64,000 nucleotides of DNA from Hyposmocoma kahamanoa (lineage: Eukaryota; Arthropoda; Insecta; Lepidoptera; Cosmopterigidae). The position numbers were made by a program, and so were the translations under genes. This document shows positions 31,722-42,964 of this stretch, one piece after another. The stretch is taken from positions 19,458,094 through 19,522,093 of the forward strand of contig NW_020654422.1 in the NCBI RefSeq assembly GCF_003589595.1, written 5' to 3'. Each line of letters starts with the position of its first letter. The stretch's first letter is position 1. The notes beneath the pieces were generated by a model. The model saw nothing but the letters and a program-made list of their open reading frames with translations. It did not search any database and was not told where the DNA came from.

Positions 31722-31985
31722 CAAGGAGGAGGAGGTGGTTCTTAATTCGTCTGTATGTTTTTATTTTTTTGTATGTATGTATGTTATGCGGTAATTCCGG
31801 CGCGATAAAACCGATTTAGATGATTCTTTTTTGTTGGAAAACCGCTATACCACTACTGAGGTACCCACCTCACTAGTCGCCTAATTTCAATTAGAGAAAA
31901 TATCCCACTTCTAAGGGTGGCAAAATAGGGGATGACTGATTTTTGAGGCCGGTTCTTTTTAAATACTAAGAACCGGTTTTTCTTC
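31722..31985 (+). repeat. Family J copy, nearly complete
   Basis: AAGGAGGAGGAGGTGGTTCT, ATTCGTCTGTATG, GGTAATTCCGGCGCGATAAA, ACCGATTTAGATGATTCTTT, CCCACCTCACTAGTCGCC, CCCACTTCTAAGGGTGGCAA, GGGGATGACTGATTTTTGAG and a 3' GAACCGGTTTTTC. Confidence 0.75.
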
Positions 31986-32274
31986 ACTGTACTGCAATGA
32001 TATTGTCACACAACCTTGAGCGTCTCACTCGGAAGTTACATAATCTAAAAATGTGAAGATACTATTTCAAAGTTTTGTATTATGTTAACTTGGAAATAAA
32101 TAGTTTTAATTCCATTTATTTTTGTTTGTTTTATAAATATAATGAAAGAAAGAAACAAAGAAGAAATACATTTTGTATTAATTTGACACTAACAAGTCCG
32201 TTAAATCTTAATATCGTGATACATATAGAACAATTTCTTATAATTTACTTACTTGTTTTAAACTAATGTACACA

Positions 32275-32397
32275 CATACCGCATGCACGCACGCACGCTT
32301 GCATGCACGCACTCCCTGCTCACATGCACGTACGCACGCTTGCATGCACGCACTCCCTGTCCACATGCACGCACGCTCGTACGCACGCACGCACTTG
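32275..32397 (+). repeat. ACGC-rich minisatellite, about 42-bp period
   Basis: CGCACGCTTGCATGCACGCA CTCCCTG occurs twice about 42 bases apart, embedded in GCATGCACGCAC-type text. Both reverse frames through it are repeat translation only. Confidence 0.85.
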
Positions 32398-32677
32398 TAA
32401 TAGATACATAATGTACTATTAAATTTTTGTTTTTTGTAAACATCAAACACATTAAGCTTTACAACAATGTTTAGCTTTAGGTACTAAAGACTGTGTTAAC
32501 AATCAAGAAGGTTTATTAGGGTGTCAGTTATAATCATGATCTTAAAGACGTTGTCGTGTTGTATGAAGTATCCAATTATTTTCCGCGTCTGTTCTTTATA
32601 GTATTCATGATCGTTCTTTTCTCATTTACTTACTTTATTCTCAATACTTCCTCATTGGTTTTCTTTTCCATCTCAAA

Positions 32678-33286
32678 CTAACTGCTCACGCGATGCGCTC
32701 ATCCTACCGCAAAATGGCGGCTATTTGGTTTCGCAAATTAGATAAAGTTTAAATACAAGTTTTTATAAATAAAAATTATTATTCTGCATTGCTAAATAAA
32801 TACCCTCCGTACTACAACAAAAACATCTCAAATAAAATGCAGTAATACACCGCAAATCCTGCACTTAAAAAGCATTAATGAAATTTTTGGTGTACTTGGA
32901 TAAATATGATAATATTCCGTTTGAGTGGCTCTAACTTTTAGCATGATATTACTCCTTAAAGTATAGTTTATAAACATTTATATTCAGGGTAAACTTAAAA
33001 AACGCTACTTACGGTATGTTTTCAATAAATAAACACCGAAATCACTCGCCCAAACAATAACCCACACGATTGTCGTGATGTATTTTTGAAGTTGTTTATT
33101 TTTTTTAAATGACAGACCCAGGCATTAAAAACTTTATGGTTTGTTAGAGTAGTTACCGAAATAGTAATTAATATTAGTTCTTTTACCTGTTATAACTTCG
33201 ATATCCGATAAATCGGTATAAAATCATTACCGGCACCTCTAGGTGTGGTATGCGTCTACGGCTGCATGTATCGCGTGAGCAGCTAA
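32678..33286 (-). mobile_element. Family H element, copy 2
   Basis: 609 bp, inverted relative to copy 1. Left end CTAACTGCTCACGCGAT, right end ATCGCGTGAGCAGCTAAG. Near-identical body: TACCGCAAAATGGCGGCTAT, ACAATCGTGTGGGTTATTG in reverse, GGCACCTCTAGGTGTGG. Confidence 0.8.
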
Positions 33287-33939
33287 GGAAACTAAATTCA
33301 CATTTAACATTACATATTTAATAACTATACCTTTTTCAAATTCTTAGAATGCAGTTATCGTGCTCTTGCATGCAAGTATCGATTATCTCTGTATTACGAT
33401 CAAGATGACGATAATCTGTCCACAGAAGTTTTATAGAAAATATTTTACAACACCAGTAGGTGTTGCCAAAATATTGACATTTTAAAAACATCGATTTTAT
33501 CAGTAAAAGCGATTATAAACCAACGTCGCCAATGTTTGGATATTTTGACCACAGCGCCATATCTAAAGTTCTTTGTCGTAGATCTTTTATATTAAAAATG
33601 AGATCTATACTATACTTTGATCGATAAGATTCAAATATATCAACGCTATTGTTATTCGGCTACTTTTGAAATGCTGATCGCAGTCTTTCAATGGAAGCTT
33701 CAAACTGATGGATTCTCCAAAGAGCTCTGTTGTCACTAAGTGATGGCTTTTGTTATTTTGTATTATCTGATAGAAGTGCCAATAGTGCATTGATGCATAA
33801 TAGTATATTATGTTGTTGAAAGTAGCATCAAGTGTAAAAAAGTACATACACACGTCAAGTGTCTAAAGAATCAAGCACGTTTTTGCTAATTACTGAAAAT
33901 TAGGTTTTTTAATGGATTAATCTTTTTTGGTAAATTTTA
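33287..33939. other. Unassigned stretch
   Basis: AT-rich, with several CGATTAT/ATCGAT words. No gene supported. Confidence 0.4.
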
Positions 33940-34130
33940 TTGACGGCGTCAGTGGTCGAGTAGCTTGCATACCAGTTTACATGATGTCGCCATCTCTGAG
34001 GTCCCGGATTCGATCCCCGGCCGGGTCAGTATAGAGAAACTAACTTTTCTACATTGCCTCGGGTCTGGGTGTTTGTGGTACCGTCGTTGTTTCCGATTTC
34101 CATAACACAAGTGGTTTAGCTACTTACTTT
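33940..34130 (+). repeat. Family C SINE, best copy
   Basis: GACGGCGTCAGTGGTCGAGT (A-box region), AGCTTGCATACCAG, GTCGCCATCTCTGAGGTCCC, GGATTCGATCCCCGGCCGGG (B box), AAACTAACTTTTCTACATTG, CCTCGGGTCTGGGTGTTTGT, GTTGTTTCCGATTTCCATAA, CACAAGTGG. tRNA-derived head and unrelated tail. Confidence 0.8.
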
Positions 34131-34564
34131 GTTATCAGAGCAACGCATATGATGTTGTCTACTATTTATATTTATTATTTATCATCATGAATTTTGAAAT
34201 CAAATTATAAAATCGACAAAAAACACATAGGTGTCAAAAAAAAAATTAAAAAAATCAAGTTTTTGATTTTCAGTAATTGACAAAAAACGTGCTTGATCCT
34301 GAGAGACTTCTGATGTATGTATTTTGTTTTGGTTCTTTTTATAGTTTCTATAATGAAAATGTATAATTTTAAATCTCTATTTAGCTTTGATTATGACCTA
34401 AACTCCTTCATTAGAGAAAATTTGTGTCAGTTTGTGTGGAACTTATGCAAGTTGGATGACAGTTTAATTGTACAGCATTATTAGTAAATGTGAGATCCTC
34501 TATTATTTTTTATTATATATTTTATTGAACGTACATTATAAAATAATTCACTAATATCGGAATT
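34131..34564. other. Unassigned AT-rich stretch
   Basis: No recognisable feature. The phrase CAAAAAACGTGCTTGATCC near 34281 is the inverse of AATCAAGCACGTTTTTGC at 33869, so the C copy lies between two inverted ~25-base blocks. Confidence 0.45.
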
Positions 34565-34728
34565 CAAAGTTAAAATCAAAGTCGAAGAATCATTTATTCC
34601 ATATGTAAAATAAATTTACATTTGAAAACGTCACTTTTAAGCTACTGCTCGTTCACAGCCCTGAATTCCATGAGAAGAACGAGCAAGAAACTCTCGAGAT
34701 TGTTCTTTTCAAATAAACTTTAGTTTTT
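34565..34728 (+). repeat. Family E copy
   Basis: GAATCATTTATTCCATATGT, CATTTGAAAACGTCACTTTT, AAGCTACTGCTCGTTCACAG, AGAAGAACGAGCAAGAAACT, ATTGTTCTTTTCAAATAAAC. The GAAGAACGAGCAAGAAACTC core is common in lepidopteran interspersed repeats (from memory). Confidence 0.75.
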
Positions 34729-34954
34729 AAACTTAGAAAATGATTATCTTAATATTTACACCACAGCTCATTAATCAGAATAGATAGCTTATTAATCTTT
34801 ACACCACAGAGTTCACCAGACACGACCGCTCTGTCAAGAGAGCTACGAAAATAAGACAAGTAGTCTTCTTCCCATAAGTTTCCTGTTTCTCTTACACCAG
34901 CATGCTCAGGTTTTGCATGTATGTACAAGTCGTTGGTTCATTTTTGACAAAGGC

Positions 34955-35165
34955 CTTAGGCTGGTTACACAGCTGTGCGTATGGTCCGTACGGACTGTTC
35001 ACCTGCAGACCACCCATATGCGTACAATCTGCAGTGCTCTGAATCGAGAATTTAATTTAATGCGGATATTCACGGAAGATAGTCGCCTGCAATGGACGCA
35101 GGACTGCAGGTAACTCGTGCGGAGTTCACGCAAAGCGTGTTCCGTACGGAGCAAGCCGCGTCACT
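34955..35165. other. GC-rich patch with palindromes
   Basis: GTCCGTACGGAC at about 34984 is a perfect 12-base palindrome. CTGCAGACC, CTGCAGTGC and GCAGGACTGCAGG recur. GGCTGGTTACACAGCTG at the left resembles the ends of small DNA elements such as that at 47.5 kb. No matching right end was proved. Confidence 0.35.
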
Positions 35166-35262
35166 GTAAAATGGTATTCTTCGGTAACGACGGTCCACAG
35201 ATAAATCTGCACTTCTCTGAAACCAGCTTTAAATTGTATTTCAAATATTTTACTTAACTCTT

Positions 35263-35455
35263 AGCTAGCGATCCGAAGTGGACTCCGTCACCAAAATACG
35301 CCATTTTTTCGATCTTGTACCAATTCCGACCATTCGAGCACATTCAGCTCCTTTGTGTCTTTTGTGTTGCCGCAAATACGCTCTTTTTGCAGCTCTGTCC
35401 TCTCCAATTCTCTCCACATGGCTTGTCCGGTAGTACAGCTTAGTTACTTTATCAT
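35263..35455 (-). pseudogene. LINE ORF2 C-terminal fragment
   Basis: The reverse frame reads YYRTSHVERIGEDRAAKRAY, LRQHKRHK and, further on, KKWRILVTESTS. It matches the GHVERMGEDRAAKRAYLG and WR.LV.EA blocks near the ORF2 end of the LINE also seen at 13.6 kb. The glycine before HV is replaced. No upstream RT is present. Confidence 0.55.
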
Positions 35456-35667
35456 GCAACATGAGGTTATGCGGTGGGCACTCCGCTTATGTAACAAACA
35501 AACCGTTACGAAACCGGCAGAAAAGTATTATATTATATGTACCACTATACATATATAGTAATATATGTATGTAAACTGTTTTGTACAAAGTCAAACTCGA
35601 GAGCACCTCAAGTTAGGTTAATATATAAACTCAATGTCGCTTGTAATAATGTTAATACAAAGATCTA

Positions 35668-35815
35668 ACACTAACAACAACAAATTTTCCTATGTGCTTG
35701 TTGCGGTTTTTTGTTTGGTTTTTAATGACTTTTTATGCCGAAGCGCCATCTATGAGAAATCTATTTCTTTAATCAGTTACCTTTACAGCTATCAGCAGCT
35801 GACTAGAGTCGTCGC
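35668..35815 (-). repeat. Family A SINE head fragment
   Basis: ATGTGCTTGTTGC, GGTTTTTAATGACTTTTTAT, GCCGAAGCGCCATCTATGAG, AAATCTATTTC and TTACCTTTACAGCTATCAGC are antisense A head. Confidence 0.7.
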
Positions 35816-35882
35816 ATTAATCATTATAATTTTTAAGTTTTATTGAATGTCACGATATTTGATCATCATGTAATTCAATTAT

Positions 35883-35950
35883 TTTTGTGAAATTACTCCA
35901 CTAGTTTGTTAATTATAATTATTAATCGAAATATCGAACACTAAGAAAAC
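35883..35950 (-). repeat. Family A SINE tail fragment
   Basis: TTTGTGAAATTACTCCACTA, GTTTGTTAATTATAATTATT, ATATCGAACACTAAG: antisense tail. For one intact minus copy the tail should lie to the left of the head; here it lies to the right, so these are two copies or one rearranged copy. Confidence 0.7.
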
Positions 35951-36114
35951 ATTCTTTGTTGCTTATTTTAAGATTTCAGATTCATTAAGAAAGAAGATAT
36001 CCATAATATTAACCTTAGAGCCCAGTCCAAACTCATGGTACCACGAGGTAAACAACTTTTTTATGGGGAATGTGTACGTTTGTTTAAGATTCCAAAGTAT
36101 ATATTAAGATTATC

Positions 36115-36375
36115 ATTTGCTAAGTTTAAAACTTACATAAAAAAGTATTTTAATTGAAAAGTCATATTACAAAACTAAAGACTACGTATTAGATAAATAT
36201 GTATGGAACGACGACATAGCTCTAGATTCCATACAAATTTGATTCAAAGTGTATTTATTTCATAGAAATTAAGTTTATTCAAAAGAGCATACTCTAGAGT
36301 TTCTTGTTCGTTCTTCTCAGGGAAGTCAGCATACTAAACGAGCAGTGAATTAAGTGTCATTTTCAAGTGTAAAAG
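36115..36375 (-). repeat. Family E copy, long
   Basis: AACTTACATAAAAAAGTATT, TTAATTGAAAAGTCATATTA, CTCTAGAGTTTCTTGTTCGT, TCTTCTCAGGGAAG, GAGCAGTGAATTAAGTGTCA, TTTTCAAGTGTAAAAG match the whole element at 44401-44750 in reverse. Confidence 0.8.
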
Positions 36376-36840
36376 AAGGATGGCGACATCCCGTGTATTT
36401 TGTGACCTAGTGTTTTTGACGACGTGCATTAAGGAGACCTATCAGTAGTTGTAATTCACTATCAAACCATCAAAAAGCTAATTGAGTACGGTTTGTAGAA
36501 GCTGGAGTTATAAAGTTGATATGGGTTATGTTTATAACATTGTCCCGTATCTCGCTTCAGATGTTTGTTCGTAGTTGCAGAAAACAACAAGTTTTCAGTT
36601 TGTTTCCAAAAATAATAAATTACTTCCCGAATATTCCTAAATCTGCCAAACTCTGCCACATTTAATATAAACTTATTATGTTCTGCAGCAATGAAAATGA
36701 ATAAAAATTTAATCTGCCCAAGTGGCAGAAATCTGCCACAAATAGTCACACTGTTCTTAATATCAATATGGAATCGACATTGGCAGGAGATCTCTTGCCA
36801 AAACGTTCCTTTGCAAATTTCATTATCTCTCATTTAAATA
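36376..36840 (+). repeat. Family K copy 1
   Basis: AAGGATGGCGACATCCCGTG, GTGTTTTTGACGACGTGCAT, CTGTCCCGTATCTCGCTTC-like text, CAACAAGTTTTCAGTTTGTT, TCTGCCAAACTCTGCCACAT, AAATCTGCCACAAATAGTCA. Matches 57346-57740 and then 58070-58123. It starts directly after the E copy. The repeated TCTGCCA words are striking. Nature unknown; the open frames are not conserved between copies. Confidence 0.75.
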
Positions 36841-38677
36841 TTGTCTAAATATTTGTTTTTTATTTATTGCTTTAAGTCAATCCTGTTTAATAGATTATTT
36901 CATTAGGTATTTTATAGCTTTAATGTTTTATGTGTGTACTATGAAATAACCAATACTTCAGGTAGGTAAACATTCAGTCATGCTTAAAACGAAATTTACG
37001 TACAAGAACCTTACCTAATCTATGGTCGAACTGAATGAAATGCGTTGTGTTCTTGCGTCTATTCTAACATACATTGTTTTGCAATTTCTTTATTCCCGAC
37101 TTCTAAAAATATACAAAAATATATTGATAACTAGGCATAAGCTAAAACGCAAAATTATACTAGCAAAATATATGAACGGCTCTTTGTCGTTATTGGGACA
37201 GCTTTCGCTATCCTTCTTTATTTTACCTATGGAATAATTGATTCTTTGACTTTGAAGAACAGTTCAAAGTCCAAAGTATCAAGTTTGTAGTGTAGGTATA
37301 TTTAACAAAATAAAGACTGCTATTTTAAAGATTTATGTTCAAATGCAATTTGATTGTATTTTCATAAATTAATGAAGAATTCATAAAGAAAATATTCGAT
37401 CTTTATATAGACCCTATTCCCACGTTGTATATTGATTTCACTTAGCTAGCACAGCGAAGGACGCAGCTTGAATAATGGACACTTGTATTTTTGCCTTGTA
37501 ATTGACACTGCGCTCTATGCGAATACATACTTATGATATACTTAAAACGATTAATCTGTCGCGGTTGGTGGTAAAATCCCTACTCGAGTAATGAGATGAA
37601 CTCCTACAACGTAGTGTACCATATACCAGTGCGTGCCAATTATTGACGTAATTATTTCGAAAATATGGCCGCCCTTTTGTGATATTTAACACTCCAAAGC
37701 GACTGTAATTTTAAATTTAACCCATGGAAGCAATTACTCAACTAATGTCAATAACTGCTTTAATATGAGGAGCCGTATTCATTAAGTTTAAAGTCAGGGT
37801 GAAAAGCAAGCGTCCTGCAAGGAGGTATTTTAGGGCAGTTTTTATTTTTTATGTATCAACAATGATATTTTTCCTCATCGACATGAATATATTGAAGAAC
37901 TTGTGTATAATTTAAAAACCAATCACGAAAAACATATGGAGAAAGCACCATATAATGAACGGTTGCTAGTCACGGTACCTATTGGATGAGTAATTTGCCT
38001 TTACAGAACTGTAGTGAAAATTAAAACGTTATACAGTCTTATCGTTGCGGTATTAAGCGAGGCACCCGGCGAGTGTGTAATGAGATTGGAACGTAATCTC
38101 TGGTTTTGTTATTGAAACCACGACATGAGAGCGAATTCAACAGAACCAGGGATGAGAATGAAGGTTGATAGTCGGCGCTTGCTGTCTAATTTAAAGCATC
38201 CTTTTTTAATTCTAAAGAGTGCCAGCAATGAATGCGTTAACAACTGCAATGGTCCAAGTATTTTGTATTGCTGCGCGTATAGAGAATTATCGTCAACGGA
38301 CAGTCTGAAAAGTGACCGCTGATTATGCCTCGTTAACACGGCCGCACGCTTATTAGCCGCAACTAAGGGAATCCATTTATTTCGATTATCAATTAGTTCT
38401 TAACACCTAGACAGCAGATAAGCCGCCTTTCAAGAAAGAGCTTGGACGGTTAATTAAGAGTGAATTAAAATGAAAAAGGCCCTCGTTACCCGCCTTAATG
38501 AAGTGGGAAAAATTGACGTCCGTCCAGCGGATCTTGAACATATTTCTGTTCTAGTTTATTTACTTATTTTTGTTCTAGAATGTGAGAAAACTTTAGCGTA
38601 TTTATGAAATCGTTTACAACCTGTTTTTTTAATATGCATTTACAATGACAGTATACAATTCAATATATACTAATTAA
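36841..38677. other. Unassigned stretch
   Basis: No shared repeat except a short phrase AAGCTAAAACGCAAAATTAT at 37139, resembling AAGATTAAAACGCGAAATTA in the retro-insert at 57867. 38050-38530 is GC-balanced but carries no supported exon. Confidence 0.4.
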
Positions 38678-38850
38678 CCGTCTTCGTGGCCGAACGGTTA
38701 CTATGTTGGGCTGCCGGGCCGAGAGAAATATTTGTATGGCCTACATTTATTTCTCTCGTGAGTTTCGGTGCTAATTTGTGGTTGTTTATGTGTGTATCCA
38801 TGGCACTTGCGATACAGGGTTTCCTTAGTGCGGGGCTATGAGTTATGTTA
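38678..38850 (+). repeat. Family B SINE lacking the B box
   Basis: CCGTCTTCGTGGCCGAACGG TTACTATG (A box) jumps to GGGCTGCCGGGCCGAGAGAA, losing the GGTTCGATTCC block, then follows the normal body to CCTTAGTGCGGGGCTATGAG. Confidence 0.8.
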
Positions 38851-39107
38851 TAAATACATACCACATGTTTCGTATAGAATCTTTCAATGTATTTTAAACA
38901 GCCGTTTTTAAAAATACCTTAAATTTCTCTTTAAACTTAGTACAAAAAAAACAAACGTTTTACAACTGCGTATAAAGGGCATAGGTAATTTAAATACGAC
39001 TTTATAATACTTGACGCATGAATAGAACTAAAGGATACAATTGAACTACATAATAAGGGCACTTTTTCATACGTAAAATCCTTTGATTAGTGTTTTAACG
39101 TAATAAA

Positions 39108-39393
39108 CATTGACTTACAAATAAATGGACGACGGGTCTAATACAAAAACCACGAAAAAAATGTCCCAAGTCAACTTATTTAAACGTAGTGACATGTAAA
39201 GGAATATGAAAAAGCTAAAACGTTGAATTTAAATTGTAATGTCATCGCAGTACTGTCTAATTTTGTTTCCTTCGTTGTCAGTCGAACAAACGAAGACTAA
39301 AGCGTGAATGACGCTCTGTATACGATTTTAACGCCCTATAAGTTCGGACACTTTTTCGCGCGGACCCGACGTCCATATAATTGTAAGTTAATG
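39108..39393 (+). mobile_element. Family G element, copy 3
   Basis: 286 bp. The flanking 8-mers GTAATAAA at 39100-39107 and 39394-39401 are identical. Confidence 0.95.
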
Positions 39394-39476
39394 GTAATAA
39401 ACGTCAAATATGACTTTTTATAGTAAAAATCTGATTATTGAAGTTATGGCTATTTGAGTTGCTGGTTTTAGTTTTT

Positions 39477-39735
39477 AGTAGCAGTAGAGTTCCTTGCGCC
39501 GCCAAGTAGTCATGTGAGCATTACTGCGTTCCGGTTTGGAAGGTAAAGGACGCTGGTGAAATTACAGGCACATGGGACTTGTCTACTTATGTCTCAGGGC
39601 AACTGGCGCAGTGGCAGTGCCTCTAAGATCTTTACGATTTAAATCTCTGATTGGCACTGCGACTGTTATGGATAGGCGTGTCGCTTACCACCAGGCGCAC
39701 GACTTGTTCGTCCCGTCATTTGGTATTATAATAAA
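39477..39735 (+). repeat. Family D copy
   Basis: AGCAGTAGAGTTCCTTGC jumps to GCCGCCAAGTAGTCATG, then GCTGGTGAAATTACAGGCAC, GGCACTGCGACTGTTATGG, TTGTTCGTCCCGTCATTTGG and TATTATAATAAAAAAA. The AGTACTGCCACC block is deleted. Confidence 0.9.
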
Positions 39736-40372
39736 AAAAATCCCAAATGTGTATGTAATTAAAATTTAATTTAAATTGAATTTTGATAAAAATATCAGTG
39801 TGCCCTTTTTCGTTCCGAGGGCAGAATTACAAATAATACCTATAAGCCTTTATAAAGCAGCTATACGACTTCGAGTAATGGATTGGGAATTTCATGCTCC
39901 AAAGGTCGATTAAAATTAATTTATACATTAAAAAGACAAGTGGTGTACGCTGCCGTCGAGTAAATAGTGTTAATCCGATCAGAGATGGACGCCGGATGCT
40001 TCTTGCTCCTTTGCCTTATGTTATTTCAGTATGGTTTACTGTACATTAGTATCTTTTAAATGTTCAATCGAGTTTTGTCTGTTAGGAAGGAAAAAACTGC
40101 GATTAATCGCTTTCTTATACTACGAACATCTTCCAGTAAATTGAAAGTGTTACAAATGGCAAACGGTGAAATGGGTTATATCCAACGGAATTTAATTTTT
40201 TAGATAATGTCCTCTATATTCTAGTTTAGCTTTTAGTTTTTTGTTATGTTTTAATTATTATTTTGTTTTATACATAAATTACTGAAATTTTCAAATTTGT
40301 TTTGAATATCACGAATGTTTTACTACCAGGATGTTGAATTTTTATGGTGGAGAGCTCCACTAAATAAACAAA
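39736..40372. other. Unassigned AT-rich stretch
   Basis: No recognisable feature. Confidence 0.4.
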
Positions 40373-40549
40373 AAAACAAAGATCATGCAACAAGCACAAA
40401 GGAAAATTCGTAAGGTCCGCCGATTCGTTCCGTGGCGCCTGGCACGGTTTGCTAGAAGACATCGGTTCGAATCCGGCCGGATCGAAGGAATTTTTTTTAA
40501 CTGCTCGATCCTTGTTATTAATAATTATAACAAATTAGCGGAGCAATGT
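40373..40549 (+). repeat. Family A SINE with A-box deletion
   Basis: GGAAAATTCGTAAGGTCCGC, TCGTTCCGTGGCGCCTGGCA (TTAGTTGGTATAGCGT lost), CATCGGTTCGAATCCGGCCG, then the tail ATAATTATAACAAATTAGCG, GAGCAATGTCAC. Confidence 0.8.
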
Positions 40550-40645
40550 CACAAAAAAATAATTAAATGTCATAGTAATAAAACATTGTGACATTCATTA
40601 AATACCTGAAAATCGCAAAGATTAAATTGACATCTACCACAACGA

Positions 40646-40838
40646 TGGTAGCTGTAAAGGTACCTCTTTGAGTAAAGAAAGAAATTTCTCACAGATACGG
40701 CATAAAAAGTCGTTGAAAAACCAAATACAGAGATACGACAACAAGCACATAGAAAAATTCGTGAGGTCCGCTGCTTCGTTCCGTGGCTTAGTTGGTAAAG
40801 CGTCTGGCACGGTATGCTAGAAGACGTAGGTTCGAATT
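40646..40838 (+). repeat. Family A SINE, 3' truncated
   Basis: Full head (GGTAGCTGTAAAGGTACCTC, ACGGCATAAAAAGTCG) and a good A box (CGTGGCTTAGTTGGTAAAGC), ending inside the B box at GTAGGTTCGAATT. The 3' tail is missing. It lies 97 bases after another A copy. Confidence 0.8.
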
Positions 40839-41139
40839 TGATTATATATTCTTTTGTAAAGAACAACACTATGATTTAATCATGTGTTGGATTAGATAAA
40901 AAACTCTTTGACGACTTGTGACGTAAAACTGACACAATTGGTAGTTTGTGGCCTGGACTGGACCCGTGCCTGCGTTGGTCTATGACGTAGATCCTCTCTG
41001 TATAGGAGACCCATTCATACCTGTGTGGTGGTCTTGAACTTTTTATGTACCTAAATGTGAATTGAAACATGGTTTTGGTAAATTAAACATAAAGAGCGTC
41101 GTAACTATAGTTCAGATTAGAGTGGTTTGTATTAAAATG

Positions 41140-41252
41140 AGACATGATTGGCCGAGACCATGGTATCCGTTAAAAGCCCGAAATTATGGTTTGTTTGATA
41201 AAAAAAAAGAAATATATGCGATTTGGATCAGAAAAAACATTTTAATTTCAAA
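41140..41252 (-). repeat. Family I copy
   Basis: TGGCCGAGACCATGGTATCC, GTTAAAAGCCCGAAATTATG, GTTTGTTTGATAAAAAAAAA, ATATGCGATTTGGATCAG: antisense I, diverged. Confidence 0.6.
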
Positions 41253-41798
41253 TTATTTATTCATTATCTAAACCTCGGACCGTTCGTTGAAATCCCGTTT
41301 CTTGTATAGAAATGTGTGCCATTTTCATTATCTAGTTTAAAAATTCAAGCGACAATATCTTTCTTATGGATGGAGGACTATAAACATAAGGCTGACAGTA
41401 TATTTGCAATAGCAATGTGGGAATGACTCTTGCGCATCGTGACTTAACTGAATCGGACTGATGAGGATCAACAGAACCGCTGAATCCAATTTAATACCCA
41501 CCGGGAGCTGACTACCACTTTTAATGTTTGTAATTCTCGTTTCTGTGTCTCAGGAAGTAGACGTGGTAGACAGTTTGCGAGTCATAGAATTAGAAATCTT
41601 AGTAGTAAGAACGTTACATTTATTTTTCTTTGCATGTTCATTTTTGTTTTCATTTACTGTATAAATATTTATATTTTTTAGTTTATTGTTTCACTTAAAG
41701 TTATTACAATGTAACATACTATAAATTAAATTTAGTGAACATCTTATCTAAATTTCACAACTGTAACAAACCTACTTTATGTATTAAACGGCCTTAAG
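41253..41798. other. Unassigned AT-rich stretch
   Basis: No recognisable feature. Confidence 0.4.
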
Positions 41799-42083
41799 CA
41801 TTGACTTACAATTAATTGGACGTCGGGTCCGCGCTAAAAAGTGTCCGAACTTATAGGGCGTTAAAATCGTATACAGAGCGTCATTCACGCTTTAGTCTTC
41901 GTTTGTTCGACTGACAGCGAAGCAAGCAAAATTAGACAGTACTGCGATGACATTACAATTTAAATTCAACGTTTTAGCTTTTTCATATTCCTTTACATGT
42001 CACTACGTTTAAATTGGTTGACTTGGGACATTTTTTTCGTGGTTTTTGTATTAGACCCGTCGTCCATTTATTTGTAAGTCAAT
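41799..42083 (-). mobile_element. Family G element, copy 4
   Basis: 285 bp, same orientation as copy 2. The flanking 8-mers GCCTTAAG at 41791-41798 and 42084-42091 are identical. Confidence 0.95.
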
Positions 42084-42126
42084 GGCCTTAAGCCAGAATG
42101 TTTACGTTTAGTTCACAAAAAATCCG

Positions 42127-42408
42127 CTAGATGACATTGACCCATTTGGCGTTACTTGTGAATCGAGGTGTTAGATTTCCCTCGAATGTGACTACTGTGA
42201 CACAATTTTGTTTGTGTTGAGAGAAATCTGAGAATATCGAGAGCTCAGTAAGGCTAACCAGGTCATATGGGTTGAAAATCATCGTCTCGCGGAACGGTTT
42301 CCAGGAATCGAGTCCCTTCTCGGGAATAACTCCCCAGTCCTTCCGCATATAGGGTGATATTGTATTGGCGTGAAATAATGGTTGACGGAAATAAATCTTT
42401 TTCCTCAT
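42127..42408 (-). CDS. Unrecognised 93-codon open frame
   Basis: Reads PYMRKDWGVIPEKGLDSWKP, then FNPYDLVSLTELSIFSDF, ending NLTPRFTSNAKWVNVI. The composition is protein-like and the frame ends next to a G element. Just upstream on the reverse strand is CAGCTCCAGGTAAGTC, a good donor motif, so this open frame would lie in the following intron unless it is a separate unit. No domain recognised. It could be an old retroelement segment. Confidence 0.2.
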   Translation of the reverse strand: MRKKIYFRQPLFHANTISPYMRKDWGVIPEKGLDSWKPFRETMIFNPYDLVSLTELSIFSDFSQHKQNCVTVVTFEGNLTPRFTSNAKWVNVI

Positions 42409-42429
42409 AACATGGAGTTTTGACTTACC

Positions 42430-42964
42430 TGGAGCTGCGTAACATCATCCCACAGTAGAGAGGACCTCCCTCTTTTACACAACTACTTATGAGTGAACAT
42501 AGCTGTCAAAAACAACGTAAATGTAATTTATACTGAATTTAAAAACAGCAACTTAATAAAAAACAAAGTAATATAAACAAAAACAATAAATACAAGTGAA
42601 CAAGACTCTCGACACTAGAATCAAAGTAGATAGGGAAGAAGAAAAGAAAAGGTTTAATATAATACCTAATTTTATTAATATTTCATTCCTATTTAATATT
42701 ATATATATTAATAAATATTAATATCTTATATATTTCTATTTAAGATATATTAATTTAGTTCAATAGCGACTGCCAAAATATGTCGCTAAGCTGACTGTTC
42801 ATAGTATATAGTCTGCAGAGCCTTGGGATACACGAATTAAGGCCCAGGACGGTCTTACGGAATGATGGCACTAAAGGAGTAACAACGAACGAATTTTGAA
42901 GTTAAATTTAGCTAGCAGTTGTGGACAGTCTACGTGCGAACGCAAAACTTTATGTAGAAATAGG
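42430..42964. other. Unassigned AT-rich stretch
   Basis: 42660-42755 is an almost pure AT tract with many TTAATAT/ATATTAA words. Confidence 0.4.

Noticed and set aside
32238..32452. Cysteine/arginine/alanine-rich reverse frames
   Set aside because: Translation of the ACGC minisatellite.
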